Positions 28,236 to 37,792 of a DNA stretch of 46,303 nt are shown here, one piece after another. The DNA is from Saprospiraceae bacterium. GTDB lineage: Bacteria > Bacteroidota > Bacteroidia > Chitinophagales > Saprospiraceae. Under the pieces are notes generated by a model that searched no databases, had not been told where the DNA came from, and saw only the letters and a program-made list of their open reading frames with translations. The translations under genes and the position numbers were made by a program. The stretch covers positions 1 to 46,303 of the forward strand of contig JALSPK010000062.1 of assembly GCA_026986005.1 (NCBI GenBank), read 5' to 3'. Numbering within the stretch: the first letter of the stretch is position 1; each line of letters starts with the position of its first letter.

Positions 28236-28493
28236 TTACTTCGCCTTTTCTAAAATTTCAACTAGCCTCCACCTTTTTTTCTTACTCAATGGTCTAGTTT
28301 CCATAATTTTTACTTTATCCCCCTCTTTGCATTCGTTAGCTTCATCGTGAGCCATAAATTTCTTACTAAATTTAACGAATTTTCCGTAAAGTGGATGTTT
28401 AAGCTTTCTCTCAACTAAAACAGTAATACTCTTTTCCATCTTATCACTTACTACAACCCCTGTTCTTTGTTTACGATTTTTTCTTTCACTCAT
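28236..28493 (-). CDS. rpsQ: 30S ribosomal protein S17
   Basis: S17 is an early-binding small subunit protein with an OB fold. The 85-residue sequence shows [24 protein letters not shown] and [24 protein letters not shown]. It follows rpmC by 15 bases, as in the standard S10 operon. Confidence 0.97.
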   Translation of the reverse strand: MSERKNRKQRTGVVVSDKMEKSITVLVERKLKHPLYGKFVKFSKKFMAHDEANECKEGDKVKIMETRPLSKKKRWRLVEILEKAK

Positions 28494-28508
28494 AACTCAA
28501 ATGAATTT

Positions 28509-28772
28509 TTATTTGTTAAGTTTTCTACGCAATCTTAATCTATCTCTTTTAGCTATTTCTGCTTCTGTCATAGCCACGATCTCTCTTCTTCTAATCTCTG
28601 TGTTCAGTCTAGCTATATCTCGTCTCAAAGACCTAAGTGATAATGGATTTTCTAATCCGGTTACAGAATGATCAAATTTCAATTTCACAAAGTCTTCTTT
28701 TGCTTCACTCAATTCTTTTCTCAAATCCTCATCAGATAGATCTATTACTTCTAAATATTTTTTAGTTGCCAT
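28509..28772 (-). CDS. rpmC: 50S ribosomal protein L29
   Basis: L29 sits beside the tunnel exit near L23 and the sites for trigger factor and SRP. This version has 87 residues; the family core of about 62 (DLRKELSEAKEDFVKLKFDHSVTGLENP, SLRSLRRDIARLNTEIRRRE) is followed by a C-terminal extension of about 20 residues rich in R and K. It is located between rplP and rpsQ. Confidence 0.96.
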   Translation of the reverse strand: MATKKYLEVIDLSDEDLRKELSEAKEDFVKLKFDHSVTGLENPLSLRSLRRDIARLNTEIRRREIVAMTEAEIAKRDRLRLRRKLNK

Positions 28773-28784
28773 TTTTCTATTTTT

Positions 28785-29204
28785 TTATTTCTCGTAATCA
28801 GGTCTAATAACAAACTTTGTTTTTATAGGCATTTTCTGTGCTCCCAATCTCAAAGCTTCTTGAGCTCTTTCTAAACTGACACCGTCTATTTCAAACATTA
28901 TTCTTCCGGGTTGTACTCTTGCGATATAGTGATCCAAAGCTCCTTTCCCTTTACCCATTCTTACTTCCAAAGGTTTAGAAGTAATAGGTTTATCGGGAAA
29001 AATCCTAATCCAAACTTTACCTTCTCTTTTCATATATCTGGTCAACGCAACCCTGGCAGCTTCAATCTGTCTACTAGTAATGAATGCTCCCTCCATTGCT
29101 TTCATCCCGAAACTACCAAAAGCAATAGTATGACCTCGCATAGCTATACGTCTGTTTTTCCCTTTCTGCTGCTTCCTATATTTTGTTCTTTTTGGTTGTA
29201 ACAT
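28785..29204 (-). CDS. rplP: 50S ribosomal protein L16
   Basis: L16 organises the A-site tRNA region of the peptidyl transferase centre. The 139-residue protein begins [19 protein letters not shown] and holds [23 protein letters not shown] (about 62-84), which includes the region hydroxylated on arginine in some bacteria. A 66-base gap to rpsC contains a perfect TACCTTTG promoter -7 box, so rplP and the genes after it may also be read from an internal promoter. Confidence 0.97.
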   Translation of the reverse strand: MLQPKRTKYRKQQKGKNRRIAMRGHTIAFGSFGMKAMEGAFITSRQIEAARVALTRYMKREGKVWIRIFPDKPITSKPLEVRMGKGKGALDHYIARVQPGRIMFEIDGVSLERAQEALRLGAQKMPIKTKFVIRPDYEK

Positions 29205-29237
29205 CTCTAATTATTTTTCTTTTTTTCAAAAGTTTTG

Positions 29238-29245
29238 CAAAGGTA
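29238..29245 (-). promoter_or_regulatory. Putative internal promoter -7 box upstream of rplP
   Basis: Minus-strand TACCTTTG, followed by C, is identical to the -7 boxes before rpsL and rpsJ. It lies in the 66-base rpsC-rplP gap, about 34 bases before the rplP start. A TTTG -33 box at about 20 bases spacing is not evident, so strength is uncertain. Confidence 0.5.
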
Positions 29246-29270
29246 CACCTTTTATTTTAAAAACCTTTAA

Positions 29271-30020
29271 TTAACCTCTATTTCTTTGATTTCTGTCGTT
29301 TCTTCTTCCTCCTCCTCTATTATTATCTCTTCTATTGCCTCCTCTTTGTCTTCCTGTTTTCTTTTGAGCTCCAATATTTGGAGACAGATCTCTTTTACCT
29401 AAAACTTCTCCTTTGAAGACCCAAACTTTAACACCTATTTTTCCATAAATCGTTTGTGCTTCAACCAAAGCATAATCAATATCTGCTCTAAAAGTATGCA
29501 AAGGAATACGACCATCCTTAAATTCTTCAGATCGTGCCATTTCAGCTCCATTCAATCTACCGGATACTCTTATTTTTATTCCTAAAGCACCTGCTCTTAT
29601 TGATGATTGAATTGCCATTTTTACAGCTCTTCTAAAATTAACTCTGGATTCCAATTGTTTCGCTACATTTTCACCAACAATATAAGCATCCATTTCAGGT
29701 TTCCTGATTTCAACAATATTAATTTGAACATCTACACCAGTCAACTTTTTCAATTCTTCTTTTAATCTATCAACTTCTTGACCACCTTTACCAATTATAA
29801 TTCCCGGACGAGATGTATGAATAGTTACCGTAATTCTTTTCAAAGTACGCTCTATTATAATACGAGCAATACCTCCTTTAAAAATACGAGCTCTTATGTA
29901 TTGTCTAATTTCAACATCTTGCACTAATTTAGTTGCAAAATCTTTTCCACCAAACCAGTTGGAATCCCAACCTCTGATTATTCCTAATCTGTTACCAATC
30001 GGATTTGTCTTTTGACCCAT
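29271..30020 (-). CDS. rpsC: 30S ribosomal protein S3
   Basis: S3 forms part of the mRNA entry channel with helicase activity. The 249-residue protein has the KH domain ([21 protein letters not shown], about 69-89) and the C-terminal domain with [30 protein letters not shown]. The last about 35 residues are an arginine/glycine/asparagine-rich tail ([19 protein letters not shown]), a lineage-specific extension that probably contacts RNA. It follows rplV by 16 bases. Confidence 0.97.
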   Translation of the reverse strand: MGQKTNPIGNRLGIIRGWDSNWFGGKDFATKLVQDVEIRQYIRARIFKGGIARIIIERTLKRITVTIHTSRPGIIIGKGGQEVDRLKEELKKLTGVDVQINIVEIRKPEMDAYIVGENVAKQLESRVNFRRAVKMAIQSSIRAGALGIKIRVSGRLNGAEMARSEEFKDGRIPLHTFRADIDYALVEAQTIYGKIGVKVWVFKGEVLGKRDLSPNIGAQKKTGRQRGGNRRDNNRGGGRRNDRNQRNRG

Positions 30021-30036
30021 TATAACAATTTATTTA

Positions 30037-30414
30037 TTAATTATCAACATTTTCATTTTCTGCAAAAGGCACAGTATTCTTCACAACAAGAGTAACGTGA
30101 TTTGTTCTCTTCTTAATCGGATTCGCTCTACCGTGAGGTGCAGGTCTAAATCTCTTCAAACTAGTACCGCCATCTACGAATATTTCTTTTATTACAAGTT
30201 TATATTCATCAGCACTTTTAGACATATCGGTTTTATACTCCCAGTTTGCAATTGCAGACATTAGTACTTTTTCCAACCATCTCGATCCTTCTCTTTTATT
30301 AAACTTCAATATATTCAGAGCCTCCTCTACTTTTTTTCCTCTTACAGCATCCGCTACCATCCTCATTTTACGAGGAGACATCGGACAATTTTTTAATTTT
30401 GCAACAGCTTCCAT
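30037..30414 (-). CDS. rplV: 50S ribosomal protein L22
   Basis: L22 lines the exit tunnel with a long beta-hairpin. The 125-residue protein has SPRKMRMVADAVRGKKVEEALNIL near the start and the hairpin region with RFRPAPHGRANPIKKRTNHVTLVV (about 89-112). No deletion in the macrolide-related loop is apparent. It is in the standard order between rpsS and rpsC. Confidence 0.97.
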   Translation of the reverse strand: MEAVAKLKNCPMSPRKMRMVADAVRGKKVEEALNILKFNKREGSRWLEKVLMSAIANWEYKTDMSKSADEYKLVIKEIFVDGGTSLKRFRPAPHGRANPIKKRTNHVTLVVKNTVPFAENENVDN

Positions 30415-30442
30415 ATCTATAATATTATTCTATTATTTCTAA

Positions 30443-30709
30443 TTATTTTCTATTACCTGAATGTCCTCTAAATGTACGCGTAGGAGAAAATTCACCCAAT
30501 TTATGACCAACCATGTTCTCGGTCAAAAATACTGGTACAAAAGTTCTTCCATTATGTACGGCAATTGTTAATCCAACCATATCAGGAATCACCATTGATG
30601 ATCTTGAATACGTTTTAATAACAGATTTCCTGGTACTTTCTTTTGCCTTATCTACTTTCTTTAAAAGTTTGTGATAGACATATGGTCCTTTTTTTATTGA
30701 TCTAGCCAT
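30443..30709 (-). CDS. rpsS: 30S ribosomal protein S19
   Basis: S19 works with S13 in the small subunit head. The 88-residue protein begins [20 protein letters not shown] and contains [23 protein letters not shown] and [18 protein letters not shown], all family hallmarks. It lies 7 bases after rplB. Confidence 0.98.
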   Translation of the reverse strand: MARSIKKGPYVYHKLLKKVDKAKESTRKSVIKTYSRSSMVIPDMVGLTIAVHNGRTFVPVFLTENMVGHKLGEFSPTRTFRGHSGNRK

Positions 30710-30716
30710 TCAATTT

Positions 30717-31541
30717 TTATTTTTTCCTTTTAGAAATTATAAGTTTACTTGAACTCTTCTTTGGATTACGAGTCTTTTGTCCTTTTGCAAAGACACCTGT
30801 TCGCGATCTAGGATGTCCTCCGGAAGCTCTTCCTTCACCACCACCCATTGGGTGATCTACAGGATTCATAGCGACACCTCTTACTCTTGGTCTTCTTCCC
30901 AACCATCTTGTACGACCGGCTTTACCTGAGACTACTAAGAAATGGTCACCATTGGATGTATTGCCAATCGTAGCTTTACAAGTCAAAAGGATTTTCCTGA
31001 TTTCTCCTGATGGCATTTTGACAATTGCAAATTTACCTTCTCTACCTACCAATACACCATTGGTACCGGCACTTCTAGCGATAGCAGCACCTCTACCCGG
31101 GCTCATCTCGATGGCATGTATTGTCGTACCTAAAGGCACTTCACTAAGATACAATGCATTTCCAACATCAGGAGTAGCACCTTTACCAGAGACAATATTA
31201 TCACCAATTTTCAAACCTTTGGGTGCAATAATATATCTCTTCTCACCATCAGCATAAAATAGAAGAGCAATATGGGCAGTTCTATTTGGGTCATACTCAA
31301 TAGATTTTACTATAGCAGGAATCCCTTCCTTATCTCTTTTAAAATCTATAACTCTGTATTTTCTTTTGTGACCACCACCTTTTTGCCTCATAGTCATACG
31401 ACCAGAGCTATTACGACCTCCTGTCTTCTTATGCTTTTTTGTAAGAGATTTTTCAGGATTATTCTCAGAAAGATCCGAATAATCAAGTCCTGTTCTAAAT
31501 CTCATTCCCGGAGTTACCGGATTATATTTCTTAATTGCCAT
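30717..31541 (-). CDS. rplB: 50S ribosomal protein L2
   Basis: L2 is central to subunit association and peptidyl transferase structure. The 274-residue protein contains [10 protein letters not shown]-type OB-fold sequence, [22 protein letters not shown] and the C-terminal [23 protein letters not shown] loop with the conserved histidine close to the catalytic centre. It lies between rplW and rpsS. Confidence 0.98.
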   Translation of the reverse strand: MAIKKYNPVTPGMRFRTGLDYSDLSENNPEKSLTKKHKKTGGRNSSGRMTMRQKGGGHKRKYRVIDFKRDKEGIPAIVKSIEYDPNRTAHIALLFYADGEKRYIIAPKGLKIGDNIVSGKGATPDVGNALYLSEVPLGTTIHAIEMSPGRGAAIARSAGTNGVLVGREGKFAIVKMPSGEIRKILLTCKATIGNTSNGDHFLVVSGKAGRTRWLGRRPRVRGVAMNPVDHPMGGGEGRASGGHPRSRTGVFAKGQKTRNPKKSSSKLIISKRKK

Positions 31542-31570
31542 CTTAGATTATTTTAACTACTACAAACTAA

Positions 31571-31861
31571 TTATACATTTCCGTAGATATCAATGCTCTC
31601 TCCTTCTTCGACAGAGATAATTGCTTTTTTAAATGATGATTTTTTACCAACTTGATAACCGGATCTCGTTCCTCTAACTTTGATTTTGCCCGGCATCCGT
31701 ACAGTATTAACATCTGTTACATTCACACTATAAAGAGCTTCCACAGCGTTTTTAATTTGAATTTTATTAGCTTCTTTTGCAACCACAAAAGTGAATTTAT
31801 TCATTTCTTCAGCTAAAGTTTCCGCTTTCTCAGTAATTACTGGTTTTAATAAAACTTGCAT
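31571..31861 (-). CDS. rplW: 50S ribosomal protein L23
   Basis: L23 at the tunnel exit docks trigger factor and SRP. The 96-residue protein shows LLKPVITEKAETLAEE, FVVAKEANKIQIKNAVEALYSV, and the loop region RGTRSGYQVGKKSSFKKAIISV. It is between rplD (10 bases) and rplB. Confidence 0.97.
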   Translation of the reverse strand: MQVLLKPVITEKAETLAEEMNKFTFVVAKEANKIQIKNAVEALYSVNVTDVNTVRMPGKIKVRGTRSGYQVGKKSSFKKAIISVEEGESIDIYGNV

Positions 31862-31871
31862 AATTAATCTT

Positions 31872-32495
31872 TTAGAAAATTTCTTTTATTTTTTCAATTG
31901 CACTTTCAAAAAATACTAACTTATCAGCATGCAGTATTTCATAGGTAGTCAATTGCCTTACTTCTTTCATCTGTGCTTTTGGTAAATTTCTATTGGAAAG
32001 CAATAGTGTCTTATCACTTTCTCCAACCAAATGCAATACTTTTTTATTTAAGATACCTAAATTGCTTAATACATTGCTGTACTCCTTAGTTTTAGGTTTA
32101 TCGAAAGAAAAGTCCTCAACTACTATTATCGAATCAGTTTTAGCTTTCACTGACAACGCAGAAGCTCTAGCCAAACTTTTCACTTTTTTATTAAGTTTCA
32201 AGCTATAATTTCTAGGTTTAGGTCCAAATATTCTTCCTCCACCTCTAAAGACAGGACTCTTAATGGATCCTGCTCTTGCAGTACCTGTACCCTTTTGTCT
32301 TTTAATCTTCCTAGTAGACCCTCTAATCTCACCTCTATCTCTAGAACTATGAGTTCCTTGTCTTTGATTAGCTAAGTACTGTTTTACAGCCAAATACATA
32401 ACGTGTTCATTTGGCTCAATACCAAACAATGAATCAGGAAGTTCGATAGACCTTCCGTTTTCTTTTCCGTTTGTATCAACAATATTTATTTTCAT
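31872..32495 (-). CDS. rplD: 50S ribosomal protein L4
   Basis: L4 extends a loop into the exit tunnel and in E. coli also represses the S10 operon. The 207-residue protein has the tunnel loop GSTRKIKRQKGTGTARAGSIKSPVFRGGGRIFGPKPR (about 59-95), rich in arginine and glycine, and a globular Rossmann-like part with SALSVKAK. It follows rplC by 71 bases. Confidence 0.97.
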   Translation of the reverse strand: MKINIVDTNGKENGRSIELPDSLFGIEPNEHVMYLAVKQYLANQRQGTHSSRDRGEIRGSTRKIKRQKGTGTARAGSIKSPVFRGGGRIFGPKPRNYSLKLNKKVKSLARASALSVKAKTDSIIVVEDFSFDKPKTKEYSNVLSNLGILNKKVLHLVGESDKTLLLSNRNLPKAQMKEVRQLTTYEILHADKLVFFESAIEKIKEIF

Positions 32496-32566
32496 CTCTT
32501 AAATATTTTATATTCAAATACTATACCTAAATATAATACTTTTCTACTGAATTAATATCAGTTCAA

Positions 32567-33187
32567 TTATTTTTCAATTATGACATAAGCCCCTTTATGA
32601 CCGGGTACTGCACCACTAATCAATATAAGATTCTTTTCCGGTAGCATTTTCACCACTTTCAAATTCTCCATCTTTATTCTTTTATTACCGGTTTGTCCAC
32701 CCATCCTCATACCTTTAAAGACTCTAGCCGGATAAGATGCCGCACCGATTGAACCAGGTGCTCTTTGTCTATCTTTTTGACCGTGTGTCATATCACCTAC
32801 ACCGTGAAAACCATGCCTTTTAACAACTCCCTGAAATCCCTTTCCTTTAGAAATTCCTATTGCATTTACAATATCTCCTTCTTGGAAAATTTCATCCATA
32901 GATATCGTATCTCCAAGATTTTTATTAATCTCAAAATCTCTGAATTCTATGAGCTTTCTTAAAGGATCTGTTTTGGCATTTTTAAAATGCCCTAATAAAG
33001 GTTTAGTTGTATTCTTAACTTTTGCTTTATCAACACCAAGTTGCAAAGCATTATAATTATCTGTATCCTCAATTTTTACTTGAGTTACAACGTTTGGTTC
33101 GGCCTCAATGACAGTAACGGCAATCATCTTACCATTCTCATCAAATATACTGGTCATTCCGACTTTTTTCCCAATTATTCCGTTCAT
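32567..33187 (-). CDS. rplC: 50S ribosomal protein L3
   Basis: L3 is a primary assembly protein that reaches the peptidyl transferase centre. The 206-residue protein starts [22 protein letters not shown] and includes [38 protein letters not shown] (about 112-149), whose glutamine is the methylation site in E. coli. It follows rpsJ after a 96-base gap that can form a small AT-rich hairpin. Confidence 0.97.
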   Translation of the reverse strand: MNGIIGKKVGMTSIFDENGKMIAVTVIEAEPNVVTQVKIEDTDNYNALQLGVDKAKVKNTTKPLLGHFKNAKTDPLRKLIEFRDFEINKNLGDTISMDEIFQEGDIVNAIGISKGKGFQGVVKRHGFHGVGDMTHGQKDRQRAPGSIGAASYPARVFKGMRMGGQTGNKRIKMENLKVVKMLPEKNLILISGAVPGHKGAYVIIEK

Positions 33188-33283
33188 GACTAAAATTTTA
33201 GGTGCAGACTAAGCCTCTACATTTAAACTCTATAAAAAAATATTTTATAGAATACTAAAAGCTTCTACACTTTTTAAGTTAAT

Positions 33284-33592
33284 TTAAGTTAATTTAACTT
33301 GAATATCCACTCCGCTCGGCAATTCTAACTTCGACAAAGCATCTACTGTTCGCGGAGTTGGAGTATATATTTCAATTAAACGTTTGTGGGTTCTCAATTG
33401 AAACTGCTCGCGAGCTTTTTTATTGACATGTGGTGATTTCAACACAGTAAATACTTCTCTCTTCGTCGGCAGCGGAATCGGACCCATTACAACTGCACCG
33501 CTATTGCGAACAGCTTTTACTATTTTCTCCGTTGATTTGTCCACTAAATTGTGGTCGTATGAACGAAGTTTTATCCTAATTTTTTGATTCAT
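33284..33592 (-). CDS. rpsJ: 30S ribosomal protein S10
   Basis: S10 is a small subunit head protein and, as NusE, part of transcription antitermination complexes. The 102-residue protein contains [22 protein letters not shown] and the loop [39 protein letters not shown]. It is the head of the S10 series; fusA lies 95 bases upstream, and that gap carries a well-formed promoter. Confidence 0.98.
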   Translation of the reverse strand: MNQKIRIKLRSYDHNLVDKSTEKIVKAVRNSGAVVMGPIPLPTKREVFTVLKSPHVNKKAREQFQLRTHKRLIEIYTPTPRTVDALSKLELPSGVDIQVKLT

Positions 33593-33629
33593 AACCCTAA
33601 TTTAAATCTCATTTCTTCAAAACGAGCTG

Positions 33630-33660
33630 CAAAGGTACAACTATATTTTAAAAAAACAAG
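33630..33660 (-). promoter_or_regulatory. Promoter of the S10 operon (-33 CTTG, -7 TACCTTTG)
   Basis: On the minus strand, CTTG (33660-33657) is followed after 19 bases by TACCTTTG (33637-33630) and GC. Spacing and -7 sequence match the Bacteroidota sigma-ABfr consensus TTTG-n(17-23)-TAnnTTTG. It lies within the 95-base fusA-rpsJ gap, about 38 bases before the rpsJ start. Confidence 0.7.
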
Positions 33661-33687
33661 GATTTTATTTATTTTTTAATAATTATT

Positions 33688-35811
33688 TTATCCTCTTGCT
33701 TCTTCAATCACTTCTTTGGCAATATTTGCCGGTAATGCAGAATAATGTGAAAACTCCATAGTGCTACTAGCTCTACCGGAAGTCAATGTTCTAAGTTGAG
33801 TAACATAGCCAAACATCTCTGACAATGGCACATCGCCTTTGACGACAACAACTCCACCTGCTCCTACATCCTGACTCTTTGGAATACCTCTTCTTCTATT
33901 AAGATCTCCAATCACACTTCCTACGTATTCTTCAGGAGTAACTATCTCAAGTTTCATGATTGGCTCCAATATTATCGGCTTTGCTTTTGGTGCAGCTGAT
34001 CTGAATCCTTCTTTAGCACACAACTCAAATGCTATTGGTTTTGAATCTACAGGGTGAGTACGTCCATCATAAATCCTAACTTTCATACTATCCATTGAAT
34101 ACCCTGCTAATATTCCGTTATTCATCATCGACTCAAATCCCTTTTGAGTAGGCCCAACCAATTCCTTTGGAATCGATCCTCCAAAGATGTCGTTTACAAA
34201 TTGCATCTTCACTTTACCGTCTTTAAACTCATCGCTGTCCAAAAATTCTTGGTCAGCAGGTCCAATTTCAAATGCAACTTGTGCGAAAAGACCGGAACCC
34301 CCTGATTGTTTCTTTAATTTCTCTGTATGGTCTACTGTCACAGTAAGGGCCTCTTTATAATTCACCTGAGGTTGCCCTTGGTTGCATTCAACACCAAATT
34401 CCCTTTTCAATCGATCAACAAGTATCTCAAGGTGCAATTCTCCCATTCCACTTATAATAGTCTGATTTGTATTCTCATCATAAGCAACTTTAAAAGTAGG
34501 ATCTTCTTCTGACAGTTTATTTAATGCCATTCCCAATTTATCTAAGTCTTTTTGTCCTTTGGGTTCAATAGCAATGCTAATAACAGGATCAGGAAATGTC
34601 ATTGTTTCAAAAACAATAGGATGCTTCTCGTCAGTCAAAGTATCACCTGTCCTTATATCTTTAAATCCAACACCGGCTGCGATATCTCCAGCTTCCACAA
34701 ATTCAATTGGATTCTGTTTATTTGAATGCATTTGATATAGTCGTGAAATTCTTTCTTTCTTACCTGATCTCGTGTTTAATACATAAGACCCTGCATCTAA
34801 TTTACCTGAATAGGCTCTTAGAAAAGTCAATCGACCTACATACGGATCAGTAGCAATTTTAAAAGCCAAAGCAGAAAAATGGTCATTGACATCAGGTTTT
34901 CTATATTCTATTTCCTCTGTTTTAGGATTAATTCCCTCAATAACATCCTTATCTAATGGAGATGGCAAAAATGCGCATACCGCATCCAACAAAGCCTGAA
35001 CTCCTTTGTTTTTAAATGCCGAACCACACATAATAGGCGTAATCACCATTCCAACAGTAGCTTCTCTAATAACCTTAATCAATTCAGCCTCAGTGATACT
35101 ATCAGGGTCTTCAAAGTATTTCTCCAATAGATGGTCATCAACTTCAGCCAAAGCTTCTATCATCCTTGTTCTCTCTTCCTCTACTACATCAACTAAATCT
35201 TCAGGAATATCAATAGTTTTATAGGTCATACCCATATCATCTTCATTCCAAACGATAGCTTCGTTTGTAATCAAATCCACTACACCTCTGAAATCATCCT
35301 CAGATCCAATTGGCACTTGTAATGGGATAGCATTGGCTCCCAACTTTTCTCTTACATCTTCGACTACTCTAAAAAAATCAGCTCCGGTTCTATCCATTTT
35401 GTTGACAAAACCAATACGCGGAACTTTGTACTTATCTGCTTGACGCCAAACTGTTTCTGACTGAGGCTCTACACCAGAAACTGCACAAAAAAGTGCCACA
35501 GTACCATCCAAAACTCTCAAAGAACGTTCTACCTCAACAGTGAAATCTACGTGTCCGGGAGTATCTATTATATTGATAGTGTATTCATTCCCACCCCAAG
35601 GCCATTGTGTTCTAGTAGCAGCGGAAGTAATTGTAATACCCCTTTCTTGCTCTTGCTCCATCCAGTCCATTGTAGCTGCACCATCATGTACCTCACCAAT
35701 TTTATGACTAAGCCCTGTATAGAACAAAACTCTTTCTGTCGTGGTAGTTTTCCCTGCATCAATATGCGCAGCGATACCAATATTTCTAGTTAAACTTAAA
35801 TTTCTTGCCAT
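33688..35811 (-). CDS. fusA: Elongation factor G
   Basis: EF-G is the translocation GTPase. The 707-residue protein has all G motifs: [19 protein letters not shown] (G1, about 15-33), RGITITSAA (G2), DTPGHVDF (G3), NKMDRTG (G4) and GSAFKN (G5). Domains II to V follow, ending with the expected [14 protein letters not shown] and [20 protein letters not shown]. It lies between rpsG and rpsJ, the str-operon order typical of the phylum where tuf is elsewhere. No unusual change was noticed in fusidic acid-related regions, though this was not checked residue by residue. Confidence 0.98.
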   Translation of the reverse strand: MARNLSLTRNIGIAAHIDAGKTTTTERVLFYTGLSHKIGEVHDGAATMDWMEQEQERGITITSAATRTQWPWGGNEYTINIIDTPGHVDFTVEVERSLRVLDGTVALFCAVSGVEPQSETVWRQADKYKVPRIGFVNKMDRTGADFFRVVEDVREKLGANAIPLQVPIGSEDDFRGVVDLITNEAIVWNEDDMGMTYKTIDIPEDLVDVVEEERTRMIEALAEVDDHLLEKYFEDPDSITEAELIKVIREATVGMVITPIMCGSAFKNKGVQALLDAVCAFLPSPLDKDVIEGINPKTEEIEYRKPDVNDHFSALAFKIATDPYVGRLTFLRAYSGKLDAGSYVLNTRSGKKERISRLYQMHSNKQNPIEFVEAGDIAAGVGFKDIRTGDTLTDEKHPIVFETMTFPDPVISIAIEPKGQKDLDKLGMALNKLSEEDPTFKVAYDENTNQTIISGMGELHLEILVDRLKREFGVECNQGQPQVNYKEALTVTVDHTEKLKKQSGGSGLFAQVAFEIGPADQEFLDSDEFKDGKVKMQFVNDIFGGSIPKELVGPTQKGFESMMNNGILAGYSMDSMKVRIYDGRTHPVDSKPIAFELCAKEGFRSAAPKAKPIILEPIMKLEIVTPEEYVGSVIGDLNRRRGIPKSQDVGAGGVVVVKGDVPLSEMFGYVTQLRTLTSGRASSTMEFSHYSALPANIAKEVIEEARG

Positions 35812-35829
35812 CTTTTATTAAATATTATC

Positions 35830-36297
35830 TTATGCTTTAAAATGTGCGAAAGCACGGTTAGCTTCAGCCATTCTGTGCGTATCTTCTTTCTTCTTTACTG
35901 CTCCACCTTCTCCTTTACTAGCGGCGATTAATTCAGCAGACAATTTGTCAGCCATTCCTTTACCACTCCTTGCACGAGCAAATTTAATCAACCACTTCAT
36001 ACCGTTTGAAGTTTTCCTTGCTTGGTAAATCTCTGTCGGTATCTGAAATGTAGCTCCACCTATACGCTTACTTCTTACCTCAACCTGAGGAGTAGCATTA
36101 GTGAGCGCTTTTTTCCATACTTCATGTGGATTTTCTTCTGTTTTTTCTGCAATTATATCCATTGCATCGTAAAACAATCTGTAAGCAACAGCTTTTTTAC
36201 CGTTCAACATAAGATTGTTTACAAATTGAGTAACCATTATATCACCATATCTTGGATCAGGTATTATCAGACGCTTTTTTGGTTTTCTTTTTCTCAT
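35830..36297 (-). CDS. rpsG: 30S ribosomal protein S7
   Basis: S7 nucleates assembly of the small subunit head and lies at the E site. The 155-residue protein shows [25 protein letters not shown] and the [31 protein letters not shown] stretch. It is 18 bases upstream of fusA and 44 bases after rpsL. Confidence 0.98.
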   Translation of the reverse strand: MRKRKPKKRLIIPDPRYGDIMVTQFVNNLMLNGKKAVAYRLFYDAMDIIAEKTEENPHEVWKKALTNATPQVEVRSKRIGGATFQIPTEIYQARKTSNGMKWLIKFARARSGKGMADKLSAELIAASKGEGGAVKKKEDTHRMAEANRAFAHFKA

Positions 36298-36341
36298 AAT
36301 ATTATAAAATTTTTATCCTATTTACTTTTCACAGGACAGGT

Positions 36342-36722
36342 TTATTTTTTAGGTCTTTTTGTTCCGTATTTAGATCTTGATTGCGTTCTATCAGCAACAC
36401 CGGCAGTATCCAAAGCTCCTCTTATGATAGTATATCTTACACCAGGCAAATCTTTAACCCTACCTCCTCTCACCAATACAATAGAGTGTTCTTGAAGATT
36501 GTGCCCTTCACCCGGAATATATGCAATAATCTCCATCCCGTTGGTTAATCTAACCTTTGTAACTTTTCTCAAAGCTGAATTAGGTTTCTTTGGAGTAGTA
36601 GTATATACTCTTGTACAAACACCTCTTCTTTGAGGATTACCTTGCAAGGCTTTTGATTTACTTTTTAAAATTATCTGCTTCCTTCCTTTTCTAACTAATT
36701 GATTAATTGTTGGCATAATCAA
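36342..36722 (-). CDS. rpsL: 30S ribosomal protein S12
   Basis: S12 monitors codon-anticodon pairing in the decoding centre. The 126-residue protein has the invariant [13 protein letters not shown] and [12 protein letters not shown] loops. The lysines equivalent to positions 43 and 88, mutated in streptomycin-resistant strains, are the wild-type residues. It is the first gene of the block, behind a well-formed promoter and a leader of roughly 65-70 bases. Confidence 0.98.
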   Translation of the reverse strand: MIMPTINQLVRKGRKQIILKSKSKALQGNPQRRGVCTRVYTTTPKKPNSALRKVTKVRLTNGMEIIAYIPGEGHNLQEHSIVLVRGGRVKDLPGVRYTIIRGALDTAGVADRTQSRSKYGTKRPKK

Positions 36723-36796
36723 ATTTTTCTTGTTGATTTAAATAAAATATTTCACTCTTAAACAGGAAAAGACGCCCCCTTTCCCAAAAAGAATTG

Positions 36797-36829
36797 CAAA
36801 GGTATGTTTATTTTTAAATATAATCAAAA
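36797..36829 (-). promoter_or_regulatory. Promoter of the str operon (-33 TTTTG, -7 TACCTTTG)
   Basis: On the minus strand, TTTTG (36829-36825) is followed after 20 bases by TACCTTTG (36804-36797) and CA. This is a near-ideal Bacteroidota primary-sigma promoter and the only strong one between rpsL and the upstream intergenic region. Confidence 0.75.
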
Positions 36830-37337
36830 GAATTTCAATAATATTTATAATTTTTATCGAATTATCGGTTTATTTGCACAAGTTTTACCCCCTTGTAATG
36901 ACAAAAGTATCTTTTTTTTTTATAATTGATACCAATTATTGATATAAAATAGTCAAAAATAAATATGAATTATTATTATAAGTTCATCGCAAATAGGCAG
37001 GCTTAATCTTAGCCAAAATGATTTTTTTAATGCGGAAATCACGGAAATAAAATGATTTATTGGGCTATTATGCATGATTTATTCTCATTACCAAAATATA
37101 TTCAAGATTTTTTAAATAAAAATACTAGCACATTCATTGCTCATAAAGCTTTCTTATAATCATTATATGCAAATTTGATTAGGATTTCATCACACTCGTC
37201 GATAAAAATCGGAGCATTATATAAAAATAATAAATTATTTTATAAATATAAGCTACTTTTGAACTTATTTTTAATTTACACATTTAGTATTTGTAGTAAG
37301 TTTATTTGTTTAACATTATTTTTCTAAAATATTCACA
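36830..37337. other. AT-rich divergent intergenic region
   Basis: No gene is supported. On the minus strand a short open stretch around 37141-37220 reads IFIDECDEILIKFAYNDYKKAL before a stop. It looks protein-like but has no start, domain or continuation in the same frame, so at most it is a gene remnant. The promoter of the small plus-strand gene at 37338 must lie here, but only an imperfect -7 candidate (TAGTATTTG, near 37287) was seen. Confidence 0.45.
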
Positions 37338-37661
37338 ATGGCTCAAAAATACAAAATGACAGGCTGTGCTAAATTTTTTATCTTTTTTATTATCGCTGCT
37401 CCACTATCGTATATCGGTGCCAGCTACTACAATGGTGTTGATCCTTTTGCTAAATTAAAGAGTATAGAGATTTTTAAATCAGGTGGTTCAACTAATTCTG
37501 AAAAAACAAAAAAAATTAACCTTGATAATACAAATAGCAATTCATTTCAAAAAGAAATTGAATTAAAAGATGAGGAAATTAAATATTTAAAGAAAAAAAT
37601 CAATAAACTTGAAGACTTGATTAAATCTCAAAAAGAAGAATTATCAAAATTAAAGAGATAA
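37338..37661 (+). CDS. Small membrane-anchored coiled-coil protein of unknown function
   Basis: I do not recognise a family. The 107-residue protein has one hydrophobic segment near the N-terminus (about 12-28: AKFFIFFIIAAPLSYIGAS). A polar linker follows, then a charged heptad-like helix (about 70-107) rich in E and K with leucine/isoleucine spacing suggestive of a coiled coil. The likely topology is a single membrane anchor with the coiled coil on one side. It is followed by a terminator at 37752-37778 and so appears monocistronic. Composition and start context are gene-like. Confidence 0.65.
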   Translation: MAQKYKMTGCAKFFIFFIIAAPLSYIGASYYNGVDPFAKLKSIEIFKSGGSTNSEKTKKINLDNTNSNSFQKEIELKDEEIKYLKKKINKLEDLIKSQKEELSKLKR

Positions 37662-37751
37662 AGACTGGACTTCTCCGGAATAGTGGACGATAAGATATGT
37701 TTGAATCTTTTATATTTTCATATGTATCGTTCCTACAATAATTGTCAACTC

Positions 37752-37778
37752 GCCTTTTTCTAAAATAGGCTTTTTTTT
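37752..37778 (+). terminator. Terminator after the small coiled-coil protein gene
   Basis: GCCTTTTTC and AAAATAGGC can pair with one mismatch over a short loop, followed by eight T residues. It lies 91 bases after the gene's stop and 15 bases before the PAP2 gene. Confidence 0.6.
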
Positions 37779-37792
37779 AAAAAATATCAATA

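Noticed and set aside
36022-36495. 157-codon open frame opposite rpsG and rpsL
   Set aside because: It lies antisense to two certain ribosomal protein genes; composition reflects the complementary strand.
37141-37220. Minus-strand peptide IFIDECDEILIKFAYNDYKKAL in an intergenic region
   Set aside because: Protein-like but short, without a start codon or continuation; at most a relic, so not annotated as a pseudogene.
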